A program made the position numbers and the translations under genes. Of a stretch of DNA of 64,000 bases, positions 1 through 8,681 are shown in pieces. The notes under the pieces were generated by a model. That model did not search any database. It had not been told where the DNA came from and worked only from the letters and a program-made list of their open reading frames with translations. The DNA is from Lichenicola sp965198655 (lineage in GTDB: Bacteria; Pseudomonadota; Alphaproteobacteria; Acetobacterales; Acetobacteraceae): NCBI GenBank assembly GCA_965198655.1, contig OZ240668.1, forward strand, positions 3,844,001 through 3,908,000, given 5' to 3'. Positions within the stretch are counted from its first letter, which is position 1. Each line of letters starts with the position of its first letter.

Positions 1-52
1 CCAACAGCAGCGCCGCCAGGACGACCGGCAGCGCTTTGAACAGGCTTGTCAA
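1..52 (-). CDS. N-terminus of an exported protein, cut by the window edge
   Basis: A reading frame starts at a TTG at 52 and runs off the left edge. It has a GGAG about 8 nt upstream. The 17 visible residues (TSLFKALPVVLAALLL after the start) look like the beginning of a Sec signal peptide or lipoprotein signal: one Lys followed by a hydrophobic run. A terminator facing the same way separates it from the phosphoesterase gene upstream. Too little is visible to name a family. Confidence 0.3.
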   Translation of the reverse strand, partial: MTSLFKALPVVLAALLL

Positions 53-70
53 AGTGTCAGCTCCGGAGTG

Positions 71-108
71 GTCCAAAAACAAGGGGAGCCGGACGAACCC
101 GGCTCCCC
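71..108 (-). terminator. Rho-independent terminator after the phosphoesterase gene
   Basis: A perfect 10-bp stem (83-92 with 99-108) encloses a 6-nt loop. On the minus strand it is followed by TTGTTTTTGG, a good U-tract. It lies 28 nt past the stop codon of the gene ending at 136. Confidence 0.85.
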
Positions 109-135
109 ATCATGTGCATCCGCCGAGGCTGCGGA

Positions 136-2190
136 TCAGGGCGTCCAGGTGCCCGAGGTCGGGATGCCCGGGGTGGTGGAGGGGCGCGGGTTGAAGTCGG
201 CCGGCGCCGGGTCGATCAGCTTGTCGCCGACATAGTCGGTCGGCACGATGTTGAGCGTGTAGCAGCCGCCGGCGGCGTATTGCGGCAGGCTGGGCTTGGT
301 GCCCGGCAGGATCTCGGCATAGGAGGCCGGGAGCGGCGCGGTGTCGCCGGTCAGGCGCGAGTTGTCGAACGCGGCCAGCATGTCGCCGATGTTCGGCACG
401 TTGTCGTCGGCCGGACCCACGTAGTCCTGCCCGAACTCGGTCTTGCCGAGCTTGGCGCCGCGCTTCTCGTCCGGAAGGTCGGCGAGCGGGGTCAGGTTGA
501 ACACGGTGTCGATGAACTTGATGATCGAGCTGTGCTCGGCGTTCTGGTGGACGATCGCGTGCGCCTTGGCGTAGGGCGAGATCACGATCGCCGGGATGCG
601 CGAGGACGGCTCGAGCGGGTTGCCCTCCGGATCCTTCACCCGAGTGGTCACCGCGGCGTGGTCATACAGCCCATCGGTCTCGTCGTAGACGATGATGATG
701 GCGCTGTTCGGCCAGTACGGGCTGGCGGCGATGGCGTTGACCTCGTCGGCGAGCAGCTGCTCGCTGATCTGCAGGTCGGAATAGCCGGGATGGTCGTCGC
801 TGCCCGGGAAGGCCGCGCGGACCGCCGGGTTCGGATCGACCGGCAGCAGGCCATCGTTGTTGTCGTAGCCGCCGCGCACGTAGGCGACGCCGCCGGCCGA
901 GGGCAGCAGGCGGTCGTTCACCGCGGTGAAGAAGTCCTGCAGCCCGTACAGGTGGTTCTGCGCCACCTGCGGGTTGTCGCCGATGTAGCCGAAGAACTGC
1001 GGCGCGTCGTGGTGGATGATGTAGGAGCTGTGCAGCGGCACCGCGGCGGAATCGGTCGGCTCGGCGTCGTAGCCCTCCTGGAACCAGCCCCAGTTGGTCG
1101 GCTGCCGGCCGCTGCTGGCGATGGTGTTGAGGTCGTGCTGCACGTCGGCGAGGTCGAGCGCCGGGTTCTGGTCGCTGCCGACGGTCTGGAGGATGTCCTT
1201 GCCCATGAACGACAGCGGCAGGGTAGCGTAGGTCTGGTTCAGGGTCGGCTTGGCCGGGTTCTCGTCGTCCGGGTTGTCGGGCGGCTTGATCGGCGAGGTG
1301 TCGAGGGTGGAGCCCGGGAACGGCTGGTAGTCGCCCACCATCGGCACGCCGCCGGTCGCGGCCACCGTGGGGCTGACGGTGTTGCTGCTGGCCTCGCCCG
1401 GATGCAGCGCCCACTGCGTCAGGCCCGACTGGCCGGCGATCAAGGCCAGCGCGTTCGGAGTGGACGGCCCGGTCACCGTCATGTGGAAGTTGTCGAACAG
1501 GGCGAAGCGGTCGGCGAACTGCCACAGATAGGGTGCCGTGTCGCAGTCGACGTGGCCCAGCGCCAGCTCGCCCATCTGCTTCTGCATCAGGGTCGGGTTG
1601 GAGCTGGGGGCCAGACCCGTGGTCTTGGAGACGATCTGGCCCTCTACGTTGGTGGTCAGCCCTTCCTCGTCCAGCGCGAAGCGGTCGTTCTGCGACACCC
1701 CGTTCACGAAGTGCTGGCTGTTGTCGATGCCGGAATGGGAATGGTCGACCGAGCCGGTGTCGGCCGGATAGATCGGGACCACAGTGCCGGCGGCCGTCTT
1801 CACCGTCTGCGGGATCAGGAACGGAGAGACCGTGCCGACCGTGCCGTCGGTGTTGACGATCTTCTGGGTGAAGCCGGGAGTGTTGGCGGCGGACTGGCTG
1901 TAGAGCCCGTTCGCGCCGGGGAAGGTGCCAAAATAGAAGTCGAACGACCGGTTCTCCTGGAACAGGACGAACACGTACTTCACCTTCTGGCGCAGCAGCG
2001 CGATCTTGGCGGCGGTGGACAGGGCCGGCTGCTTGGCCAAGTCGGTGACGACGCTCTGCACCAGCGCGCTGCTCTTCGGCGCGATCGTCACGTCGTCGGG
2101 CGCTTGCCGCGCGAACACCACCGTCGGCTGGAACAGCGCGAAGGTCATGGTGATGGCGCAGGTCGATCTGCACCAGCTTCTGAAGGTCAT
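136..2190 (-). CDS. Exported phosphoesterase, phospholipase C / AcpA-type acid phosphatase family
   Basis: The 684-residue product belongs to the alkaline-phosphatase-fold phosphoesterase family (bacterial phospholipase C and acid phosphatase AcpA), which hydrolyses phosphomonoesters or phospholipid head groups outside the cytoplasm. A hydrophobic signal peptide occupies about residues 1-28. The family metal/nucleophile motif ENRSFDFYFG follows near residue 80, and later motifs include VYDETDGLYDH and RIPAIVISPYAK. The C-terminal beta domains of haemolytic PLCs are absent, so an AcpA-like phosphatase fits better. I chose the ATG at 2190 because it starts directly at the signal peptide; an in-frame extension upstream is not signal-like. 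It is monocistronic, closed by a strong terminator. The substrate cannot be read from the sequence. Confidence 0.85.
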   Translation of the reverse strand: MTFRSWCRSTCAITMTFALFQPTVVFARQAPDDVTIAPKSSALVQSVVTDLAKQPALSTAAKIALLRQKVKYVFVLFQENRSFDFYFGTFPGANGLYSQSAANTPGFTQKIVNTDGTVGTVSPFLIPQTVKTAAGTVVPIYPADTGSVDHSHSGIDNSQHFVNGVSQNDRFALDEEGLTTNVEGQIVSKTTGLAPSSNPTLMQKQMGELALGHVDCDTAPYLWQFADRFALFDNFHMTVTGPSTPNALALIAGQSGLTQWALHPGEASSNTVSPTVAATGGVPMVGDYQPFPGSTLDTSPIKPPDNPDDENPAKPTLNQTYATLPLSFMGKDILQTVGSDQNPALDLADVQHDLNTIASSGRQPTNWGWFQEGYDAEPTDSAAVPLHSSYIIHHDAPQFFGYIGDNPQVAQNHLYGLQDFFTAVNDRLLPSAGGVAYVRGGYDNNDGLLPVDPNPAVRAAFPGSDDHPGYSDLQISEQLLADEVNAIAASPYWPNSAIIIVYDETDGLYDHAAVTTRVKDPEGNPLEPSSRIPAIVISPYAKAHAIVHQNAEHSSIIKFIDTVFNLTPLADLPDEKRGAKLGKTEFGQDYVGPADDNVPNIGDMLAAFDNSRLTGDTAPLPASYAEILPGTKPSLPQYAAGGCYTLNIVPTDYVGDKLIDPAPADFNPRPSTTPGIPTSGTWTP

Positions 2191-2423
2191 GTCGTGTTCA
2201 CCACCGCAGGTTGCGTGACGTGTCTGGCAGACGGCCTGTCCGCCGGCCTCCGCAGGGTTCTGAGGCGGTTCGCCGGTCCTGGCCAACGACAGTTCTATGA
2301 AATTAGCATCCGACGCGTTTTTGGAGATTCACCGAGGCCCACCGGTCCGCTCGTCCACCGGCTCGGCAACCCGTCCCGCCGCACGCTGTTCTGCTGCCGG
2401 ACACCATGATCGGGAGACGCGCG

Positions 2424-2738
2424 ATGGCGGACATCCAGGAGCCGAACAGTTACGGCGAAGGCAAGCACGGGCAGGCGCGGCGTTTGGCCGACGCGGCCCT
2501 GGCGGCACAACGCGACGGCCGGCACGAGGACGCGGAGCGGCTGTTCGACGAGGCGCAGCGCACCGATCCGCAGGCGCTGGAGGAGGCGCTGGCCGAGACC
2601 CGGACCGGGGCGAAGCTGGACGCCGCGGAGGTGGCCAGCGATGCCGAGGTGGCGCGGATCAGCCGCACGATCGAGCCTGGCGCGTCGGCGCCGTCGCGGG
2701 CCGGCATCACCGGGTCCGGCAGCGGCGCGGACGGCTGA
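2424..2738 (+). CDS. Small hypothetical protein, possibly a TPR-like helical hairpin
   Basis: This 104-residue protein is not recognised. It starts at the ATG at 2424, which has GGGAG 7 nt upstream; an ATG at 2406 lacks a good site. Residues 15-60 (HGQARRLADAALAAQRDGRHE) are helical and Ala/Arg rich with spacing like one tetratricopeptide unit. The tail is Gly/Ser rich. No signal peptide is seen. It is divergent from the phosphoesterase gene and followed by a receiver-domain gene 155 nt downstream, so co-transcription is uncertain. Confidence 0.6.
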   Translation: MADIQEPNSYGEGKHGQARRLADAALAAQRDGRHEDAERLFDEAQRTDPQALEEALAETRTGAKLDAAEVASDAEVARISRTIEPGASAPSRAGITGSGSGADG

Positions 2739-2892
2739 ACGCGGCGCCGGCTGTCACTTGGCTGCACCATCGTGCAATCAGATGTCACACTCACGACGCT
2801 GTTACGCACGGCCGGCGCCGGACTGGGGTTAGATAACTCACTTACAGGACGTCCTTTGTCCTCCAGATGTTAGAGAGGAATACGACGGCCTG

Positions 2893-3267
2893 ATGTGTGA
2901 CGTGCTGATCCTGGACGACGAGGAGGTTGTCCGCTCGGTCCTGGCGGACCTGCTGGAGGATCAGGGGCTTCAGGTTTGCGCCGTGGGATCTCCCGCCGAA
3001 GCCCTCGACATCGCGCTGACGCCTCACGGCTGCACCTTGCTGCTGACCGACATCGACCTCGGCGTGCGCGAGATGGACGGGTTCGGCGTCGCCGAGCGGG
3101 CGAGGCGGGTCCGGCCCGGCCTGCCGGTGCTGTTCATCTCCGGGCGGCCGTGGAAGCTCGCCGAGTACCAGGCGACCGAGAACGACCGGCTGCTGGCCAA
3201 GCCGTTCCGGATGTCGGCGCTGCTCTGCGCTGTGCAGCAGTTGCTGGCGCGGGTGGATGCCATCTGA
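2893..3267 (+). CDS. Single-domain response regulator (CheY-like receiver)
   Basis: The 124-residue protein is a stand-alone receiver domain. Acidic pocket D8-D9 (LILDDEE), phospho-acceptor D53 (LTDIDLG), switch residue S83 (FISGRP) and K103 (AKPF) are all in the expected order. There is no output domain, so it probably works by protein-protein contact, for instance in a phosphorelay. FISGRP followed by AKPFR is common in alphaproteobacterial receivers linked to hybrid histidine kinases, but no kinase is adjacent. It converges with the ligase gene, whose stop lies 3 nt away. Confidence 0.9.
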   Translation: MCDVLILDDEEVVRSVLADLLEDQGLQVCAVGSPAEALDIALTPHGCTLLLTDIDLGVREMDGFGVAERARRVRPGLPVLFISGRPWKLAEYQATENDRLLAKPFRMSALLCAVQQLLARVDAI

Positions 3268-3270
3268 CGC

Positions 3271-4869
3271 TCACGCGATGGCGCGCATCAGCGTGTCCAG
3301 CCGGTCCGCCTCCTCCGGCTTCTTGTCCAGGCGCAGCCGCCCGACCCGCGGGAAGCGCAGCGCCACCCCGGACTTGTGCCGGGTCGAGCGCTGCGCCGCG
3401 TCGAAGGCGATCTCCAGCACGATCCCCTTGGCGGTGCCGTGCTCGACCTCGCGCACCGGGCCGAAGCGTTGGGTCGTGTTGTTGCGTATCCAGCGGTCCA
3501 GCATCACCAGCTCGGTGTCGGTGAAGCCGGAATAGGCCTTGCCGACCGGCACCAGCTCCTCGTCGCCGTTGTCCAGCTCGCGCCACAGCCCGAAGGTGTA
3601 GTCCGAATAGTACGACGAGCGCTTGCCGTGGCCGCGCTGGGCGTACATCAGCACCGCGTCGATGGTCAGCGGGTCGCGCTTCCACTTCCACCACATCCCC
3701 TTCGGCCGGCCGGGCAGATAGGGGCTGTCGCGCCGCTTGAGCATCAGCCCCTCGATCGAGGCCGCGCGCGCGCCGTCGCGCAGCTCCGACAGCGCGGGCA
3801 GGTTTGGCGCCTCGACCAGCTCGGACAGGTCCATCCGGTCCGGCCGCACCCGGTCGACGAACGCTTCCAGCCGGGTGCGGCGCTCGGCAAAGGCGAGCGG
3901 CCGCAGGTCGACGCCGTTCTCGAACAGGATGTCGTAGAGGCGCACCAGCACCGGGAACTGGCCCAGCATCTTCGCGGTCGGCAGCTTGCGGTTCAGGCGC
4001 TGCTGCAGGTCGGCGAACGGCGCCACCACGCCGTCCCGCACCACCAGCAGCTCGCCGTCCAGCACCGCGTCGAAGTCCATGCGCTCGACGATCTCCGGGA
4101 AGGCGAGCGAGATGTCGTCGGCGCCGCGGGAATACAGCCGCCGTCCGCCCGGAGTGGACACCAACTGCACCCGGATGCCGTCCCACTTCCATTCCGCGGC
4201 GAAGGCCGGGTAGTCGAGCGCCGCCAGGTCCGGCGCTTCCAGCGGATGCGCCAGCATCGGCGGCCGAAACACGGGTGCTCCGGCCGGATCGGGGCGTTCT
4301 CCCCTGCCCTCGACCCAGGCGAACAACGGGTCGTAGGGCGGCGACAGCCCGTGCCAGACCTCCTCGATGTCGTCGGCAGCGATGGTGCCGCCGCTGAGCT
4401 CGGCGAGTGCCACCTTGGCCAGCCGCACCGAGGCGCCGACACGCAGCGCGCCGGTGATCAGCTTCAGGATCGCCAGCCGCACCGGGGCGGGCGAGGCGTC
4501 GAGCCAGCCGGCGACCAGACGCGGCAGCTCCGCCTTGGGCGTCACGGCCAGCGCCTCGACCACCTCGGCCAGCAGCGGCGGCGGCGCGTTCGACCGCCGC
4601 TCCGGCCACATCAGCGCCACCGTCTCGGCCAGGTCGCCGACATAGTCGTAGGACCAGGCGAACAGCACCGGGTCGGTGCGCTCCTCCGCCAGGGCGCGGA
4701 TCAGGCCGGGCTTGGCGGCGTCGAAGGCGAGCTCGCCGGTGAGTGCTGCGAGGCCGATGCCGCGATCAGGGTCCGGCTCGGTCTCGAAGAAGCGGCGCAG
4801 CAGCGCCACCTTGGCCAGCCGGCCCGGGGTCAGGGTCAGCCGCTCCAGCAGCTCGGCGAAGGCGATCAC
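3271..4869 (-). CDS. ATP-dependent DNA ligase, exonuclease-associated bacterial type
   Basis: The 532-residue protein joins nicked DNA using ATP and belongs to the bacterial ligase group encoded with a beta-CASP exonuclease. An N-terminal ligase domain (about 1-190) precedes the nucleotidyltransferase core. Its adenylation motif is KWDGIR with catalytic K228; later motifs include DGELLV and the C-terminal OB-fold motif WWKWKRDP. The GTG start at 4869 overlaps the TGA of the exonuclease gene (GTGA), showing translational coupling and settling the start. The Lhr-like helicase and metallophosphoesterase that often complete this repair cluster are not next to it. Confidence 0.9.
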   Translation of the reverse strand: MIAFAELLERLTLTPGRLAKVALLRRFFETEPDPDRGIGLAALTGELAFDAAKPGLIRALAEERTDPVLFAWSYDYVGDLAETVALMWPERRSNAPPPLLAEVVEALAVTPKAELPRLVAGWLDASPAPVRLAILKLITGALRVGASVRLAKVALAELSGGTIAADDIEEVWHGLSPPYDPLFAWVEGRGERPDPAGAPVFRPPMLAHPLEAPDLAALDYPAFAAEWKWDGIRVQLVSTPGGRRLYSRGADDISLAFPEIVERMDFDAVLDGELLVVRDGVVAPFADLQQRLNRKLPTAKMLGQFPVLVRLYDILFENGVDLRPLAFAERRTRLEAFVDRVRPDRMDLSELVEAPNLPALSELRDGARAASIEGLMLKRRDSPYLPGRPKGMWWKWKRDPLTIDAVLMYAQRGHGKRSSYYSDYTFGLWRELDNGDEELVPVGKAYSGFTDTELVMLDRWIRNNTTQRFGPVREVEHGTAKGIVLEIAFDAAQRSTRHKSGVALRFPRVGRLRLDKKPEEADRLDTLMRAIA

Positions 4870-5927
4870 GTGGCCGCATCCGACGGGTCCGTCGACGCGG
4901 CGGGCGGCCCGTCCTCGCCCTCCTCCTCGTCGCCGTAGCCGACCAGGCGCAGCGGACGGCCACGCCGTCCCTGTGCCTCGGCGGCGTGGATCAGCGCCTC
5001 CTCCCGTCCATGCGTCACCCACACCTCCGGCGCGTCGACGTCGTGCAGGGTTTGGCACAGTTCGTCCCAGTCGCAGTGATCGGAGATCACCAGCGGCAGC
5101 TCGATTCCCTTGGCCTTGGCGCGCTGGCGCACCCGCATCCAGCCGGAGGCGAGGCACACCACCGGGTCGGCCAGGCGGCGCGCCCAGCGGTCGGCGATCG
5201 CGGACGGCGGCGCCAGCACGATCGCCCCGGCCAGCTCGGCCTTGGCCGCGACCGTGGCCGGACGGAGCTCGCCGAGCGGGATGCCGAGCGCCTCGTAGGC
5301 ACGGCACACCGGCAGCAGCGCGCCATGCAGGTAGAGCGGGCCGTCCCAGCCGGCCTCCCGGACCAGCCGGATCAGGCGCTGGCACTTGCCCAGCGCGTAG
5401 CAGCCGACGACGTGGGTGCGCTCGGGGAACAACGACACGCTGCCCAGCAGCTGCGCCACCTCGTCCGCCGGCGGCGGGTGGCGGAACACCGGCAGCCCGA
5501 AGGTGGCTTCGGTCACGAACACGTCGCAGGGGATCGGCTCGAACGGCAGGCAGGTCGGATCGGGCACGCGCTTGTAGTCGCCGGACACCACGGCGCGGCT
5601 GCCGCCCCATTCCATCGCCACCTGGGCGCTGCCGAGCACGTGGCCGGCCGGCTGCAGCCAGACACGCACGCCGCCCAGCGTCAGCACCTCGCCATAGGCG
5701 ATCGCCTGTTGCGTCCGCCCGGCGCGGCCGGCGCCCATGCGCACCTCCATGATCGCCAGGGTCTCGGCGCTGGCCAGCACGGCGCCGTGGCCGGGCCTGG
5801 CGTGGTCGGCATGGGCGTGGGTGATCACCGCGCGCTCCACGGGGTTCACCGGATCGATGAAGAAGCCGCCCGGCTCGCACCAGAGCCCGTCGGGGCGGAC
5901 CTTCAGCCATGTGTCGGGATGCGGCAT
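4866..5927 (-). CDS. Ligase-associated DNA exonuclease (metallo-beta-lactamase fold)
   Basis: A 353-residue MBL-fold, beta-CASP nuclease of the family found beside bacterial ATP-dependent ligases; members are proposed to trim DNA ends before ligation. The zinc motif THAHADH lies at residues 36-42. Further features are SGDYKR (the distal metal Asp) and SDHCDW toward the C-terminus. The opening PDTWLKVRPDGLWC and GGFFIDP match the usual family N-terminus, so I chose the ATG at 5927 over an in-frame TTG 12 nt upstream. It is first in a two-gene operon with the ligase, overlapping it by 4 nt. Confidence 0.9.
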   Translation of the reverse strand: MPHPDTWLKVRPDGLWCEPGGFFIDPVNPVERAVITHAHADHARPGHGAVLASAETLAIMEVRMGAGRAGRTQQAIAYGEVLTLGGVRVWLQPAGHVLGSAQVAMEWGGSRAVVSGDYKRVPDPTCLPFEPIPCDVFVTEATFGLPVFRHPPPADEVAQLLGSVSLFPERTHVVGCYALGKCQRLIRLVREAGWDGPLYLHGALLPVCRAYEALGIPLGELRPATVAAKAELAGAIVLAPPSAIADRWARRLADPVVCLASGWMRVRQRAKAKGIELPLVISDHCDWDELCQTLHDVDAPEVWVTHGREEALIHAAEAQGRRGRPLRLVGYGDEEEGEDGPPAASTDPSDAAT

Positions 5928-6080
5928 CGCCGGAGCCAAACCGCCGAGATGCGGCCGCGGTTGCGTGCCGACGCGAAACCTGGACCGGCGACGGCTCTTA
6001 TCACGTCAGCGAACGGTGCGGCTCGAACGCAAAGGTATCGAGGCCGCTCCGCAACATCGAACCGTGCAGGGGATCGTGGC

Positions 6081-6629
6081 ATGAGCGGAATCATGGGCAC
6101 TCTCGAAGGGCTGATGCAGGGCGGAGGCACCGCCGGAGGGGCGGGCAACCTCTTGTCCGAGGCGTTCCAGTCCGCCGGCGGCGTGTCGGGCATCGTGTCG
6201 AAGTTCCAGCAGGCCGGGATGGGCGACAAGGCGCAGTCCTGGGTCGGCTCCGGCGGCAACATGTCGCTGGCCGCCGAGGAAGTGACCAAGGTGTTCCCGC
6301 CGCAGCAGATCGAGGCCTGGGCGGCGCAGCACGGGATACCGGCCGGCGCCGCGGCAGGGGTGTTGGCGCACCTGCTCCCGCACGCGGTCGACAGCCAGAC
6401 CCCGACCGGGCAGATGGGCGGCCAGGGCGGCATGACGCAAGGCGGCGCCTCCTACGGCGACGACCCGTTCGCCGACGGACGGGCATCGGACGCGCCGGAC
6501 ACGGACTCCTACAACGACACCCAGGCGCAGGCACCGGGAAGCGGCCAGGCCGGGATGAGCCAGGGCGGTGGAAGCCAGGGCTTCGACTTCGGCGGCCTGG
6601 TACAGCGCCTGATGGGCGGAAACCGGTAA
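6081..6629 (+). CDS. YidB / DUF937-like protein
   Basis: The 182-residue protein resembles the YidB (DUF937) family of unknown function. About residues 1-105 hold the family pattern: a Gly-rich opening, GIVSKFQQAGMGDKAQSWV, and then a helix pair ending in GVLAHLLPHAVD. The C-terminal third is a low-complexity Gly/Gln/Ser/Asp linker ending with the short helix GLVQRLMGGNR. No signal peptide is present. It is divergently transcribed from the exonuclease-ligase operon across about 150 nt and shows no clear operon partner. Confidence 0.7.
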   Translation: MSGIMGTLEGLMQGGGTAGGAGNLLSEAFQSAGGVSGIVSKFQQAGMGDKAQSWVGSGGNMSLAAEEVTKVFPPQQIEAWAAQHGIPAGAAAGVLAHLLPHAVDSQTPTGQMGGQGGMTQGGASYGDDPFADGRASDAPDTDSYNDTQAQAPGSGQAGMSQGGGSQGFDFGGLVQRLMGGNR

Positions 6630-6691
6630 TGCGGGATTAAGCGAAACCGGCTATCGTTGCGCTCCAAGTCCAAATACGGGAGAGCGGATAG

Positions 6692-7186
6692 ATGCGGCAT
6701 CTGCAACGAGCGTGCCTCGGCGCGCTGCTGGGAACCCTGATCGCCGGCGCGGCGCCGGCGCGGGCCGAGACGATGAAGGAGTGCAGCGTCAAGTTCCAGG
6801 CGGCGAAGCAGGCGGGCACGCTGAACGGCGCCGATTGGAAGACCTTCCGGGCCACGCAGTGCAGCGGCAAGACCGCCTCTGCCGCGCCCGCGGCCGCCAC
6901 GCCGGTCGCCGCGGCCGCGCCGGCCACGACGGGAACCACGAGCGCTGCGGCACCCTCCGCCAAGACCGCTGCTTCGAACGATGCGCCTGCGGTTGTCGGC
7001 AACGCTACCTTCCCGGGCAAGATCGATCCGAAATACGCCAGCCTGACGCCGGGCCGGGCGCGCATGAAGACCTGCGACGACCAGTACAAGCTCAACAAGG
7101 CCAATGGCGGCAACGGCGGCATGAAGTGGCTGCAGAAGGGCGGCGGCTACTACAGCGCCTGCGTCAAGCACCTCAAGGCCGCCTGA
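6692..7186 (+). CDS. Exported small protein with two Cys-bearing motifs (PsiF-like)
   Basis: A 164-residue protein with a clear Sec signal peptide (residues 1-26, cleavage after PARA). The mature part begins with MKECSVKFQAAKQAG, then WKTFRATQC, a pattern seen in small exported alphaproteobacterial proteins that recall PsiF. An Ala/Thr-rich linker of about 45 residues follows, and a second Cys pair sits in MKTCDDQYKLNK and YYSACVKHL. The four Cys could form two disulfides in the periplasm. Function is unknown. Its stop is 1 nt from the end of the convergent desaturase-like gene, with no terminator between. Confidence 0.65.
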   Translation: MRHLQRACLGALLGTLIAGAAPARAETMKECSVKFQAAKQAGTLNGADWKTFRATQCSGKTASAAPAAATPVAAAAPATTGTTSAAAPSAKTAASNDAPAVVGNATFPGKIDPKYASLTPGRARMKTCDDQYKLNKANGGNGGMKWLQKGGGYYSACVKHLKAA

Positions 7187-7187
7187 C

Positions 7188-8141
7188 CTATTCCGCGGCC
7201 ACGCGCTGGCGCCGGCGGCGGGTGAGCAGGCGCCAGGACAGGGCGAGCCCGGCCTTCTGCTGCGCCAGCCACGAGCCGGAGGCCAGAGCTTCCGGCGCGC
7301 GGTTGTCCCCGGTCTCGACCACGTCGTGCCGGAAGTCGGCGGTGCGGAGCATCATGTCCCACCACGGGAACACGCCGCCGTAGTTGCAGGAGTTGCGACC
7401 GGCGGCGTCCAGCCCGTGATGGGCGCGATGGAACTGTGGCGACACCAGCAGCCGCTCGCCGAGCCGGCCGAACGAGATCCGGGTGTTGGCGTGGCTGAAG
7501 CTTTCCACCAGGCGCAGCACCAGCACCAGCAGCGGGAACTGCATCGGCGGCACGCCGATGGCGAGGCCGGCGACGATGAACCAGACATAGGTGATGACGT
7601 CGTCCAGCACGTGGTTGCGGTCGTCGGACCAGAACGTCATCTGGCGCTGCGCGTGGTGCAGCGCGTGCAGCCCGTACCACCAGCCCACCGTGTGGCTGAA
7701 GCGGTGGCGCCAGTAATCGGCGAAGTCGAGCAGCACGGCATAGATGAGGAACGTCAGCACCGGCATGCCCATCAGCGCCGGCACGAGGGTGTCCAGGGTC
7801 GGCGGGATGTAGCCATGGTCGGCGAGCCAGCCGTTCAGCGCGGTCTGGGTCCAGTAGAAGCCGAAGAAGGTGACCAGCGGGAACACGCCGATCCGGGCTA
7901 GCAGGGTGTAGAACACGTCCATGCCGACCGTCTCGGAGCGGCGCCAGCGCACCAGCGGCATGAACCGCTCCGCCGGGACGCAGATGGCATAGTTGATCGC
8001 CACCTGCAGCACGCCGTAGGTCGCGAACAACGCCCACATGAAGGCGGTGTCCTCCCACTGCATCAGCCCGGCGTGGTAGAGCAGCGGCAGCAGCACCGTC
8101 TCGTGGATCCAGCCGGCGATCCAGGCGAACGGGTCGGTCAT
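7188..8141 (-). CDS. Sterol desaturase / fatty-acid hydroxylase superfamily membrane protein
   Basis: The 317-residue integral membrane protein carries the di-iron histidine clusters of the superfamily: HRFSH, HALHH and the later HRAHH. Several hydrophobic segments precede and surround them. Members hydroxylate or desaturate sterols, hopanoids or fatty acids with O2; the substrate here is unknown. I placed the start at the ATG at 8141, preceded by GGAG at 9 nt. The divergent gene is a lone receiver. Confidence 0.85.
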   Translation of the reverse strand: MTDPFAWIAGWIHETVLLPLLYHAGLMQWEDTAFMWALFATYGVLQVAINYAICVPAERFMPLVRWRRSETVGMDVFYTLLARIGVFPLVTFFGFYWTQTALNGWLADHGYIPPTLDTLVPALMGMPVLTFLIYAVLLDFADYWRHRFSHTVGWWYGLHALHHAQRQMTFWSDDRNHVLDDVITYVWFIVAGLAIGVPPMQFPLLVLVLRLVESFSHANTRISFGRLGERLLVSPQFHRAHHGLDAAGRNSCNYGGVFPWWDMMLRTADFRHDVVETGDNRAPEALASGSWLAQQKAGLALSWRLLTRRRRQRVAAE

Positions 8142-8321
8142 GAACGATCTCCGGGACCTGCGGAACGGGACGCCGCGTCCGACCGCAGCGGCGCCGAGGC
8201 TAGCACGCCCCGCCGCAGCGTGCAGCCCGCCGCGGCGGATGGGCTCGACTTGCGCAGGGCAGGCGGCTCGGGCCTTATTTGCCTGGCAGTCCGGAACGGA
8301 CGCGGAACGCGGGGGGAATGG

Positions 8322-8681
8322 ATGGCGGCACGCCGGTTGCTGATCGTCGAGGATGAGTTCCTCATCCGGATGACCTTGTCGGAGGTGCTGGCCGACGACG
8401 GCTACGAGGTGGTGGAAGCCGGCGACGCGGACGAGGCGCTGGCGGCACTGGCTCGCGAGCCCGAGCTCGCGGTGATGCTGACCGACATCCAGTTGCCGGG
8501 ATCCATGGACGGGCGCGCGCTGGCGGCCAAGGCGCGCGAAACGCGGCCCGACCTGCCGGTGATCTTCATGAGCGGCCGGCCCGATCCCGGGGCCGGCGGC
8601 CCGCTCGATCTCCACATCAACAAGCCCTATCTTCCCTCGACGGTCTCGGCCGCGGTGCGCCGCCTGATCGGCGGCGGTTGA
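8322..8681 (+). CDS. Single-domain response regulator (CheY-like receiver)
   Basis: A 119-residue stand-alone receiver with acidic pair E10-D11 (LLIVEDEF), phospho-acceptor D55 (LTDIQLPG), switch Ser in FMSGRP and the conserved Lys in INKPY. It has no output domain. The start at 8322 follows a GGGGGG tract at good spacing. The TGA stop overlaps a TTG start of the next gene (TTGA), which suggests coupling to the TPR protein. It is the second lone receiver in 6 kb; the two are similar in motif but not close copies. Confidence 0.85.
   Translation: MAARRLLIVEDEFLIRMTLSEVLADDGYEVVEAGDADEALAALAREPELAVMLTDIQLPGSMDGRALAAKARETRPDLPVIFMSGRPDPGAGGPLDLHINKPYLPSTVSAAVRRLIGGG

Noticed and set aside
46..2409. 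Long open frame of 787 codons on the plus strand
   Set aside because: It lies antisense to the phosphoesterase gene; its product is Arg/Gly/Val-rich without a domain, as expected for a GC-rich shadow frame.
3134..4609. Alternative minus-strand frame inside the ligase gene
   Set aside because: Product is low-complexity Arg/Ala/Gly and overlaps the well-supported ligase with catalytic K228.
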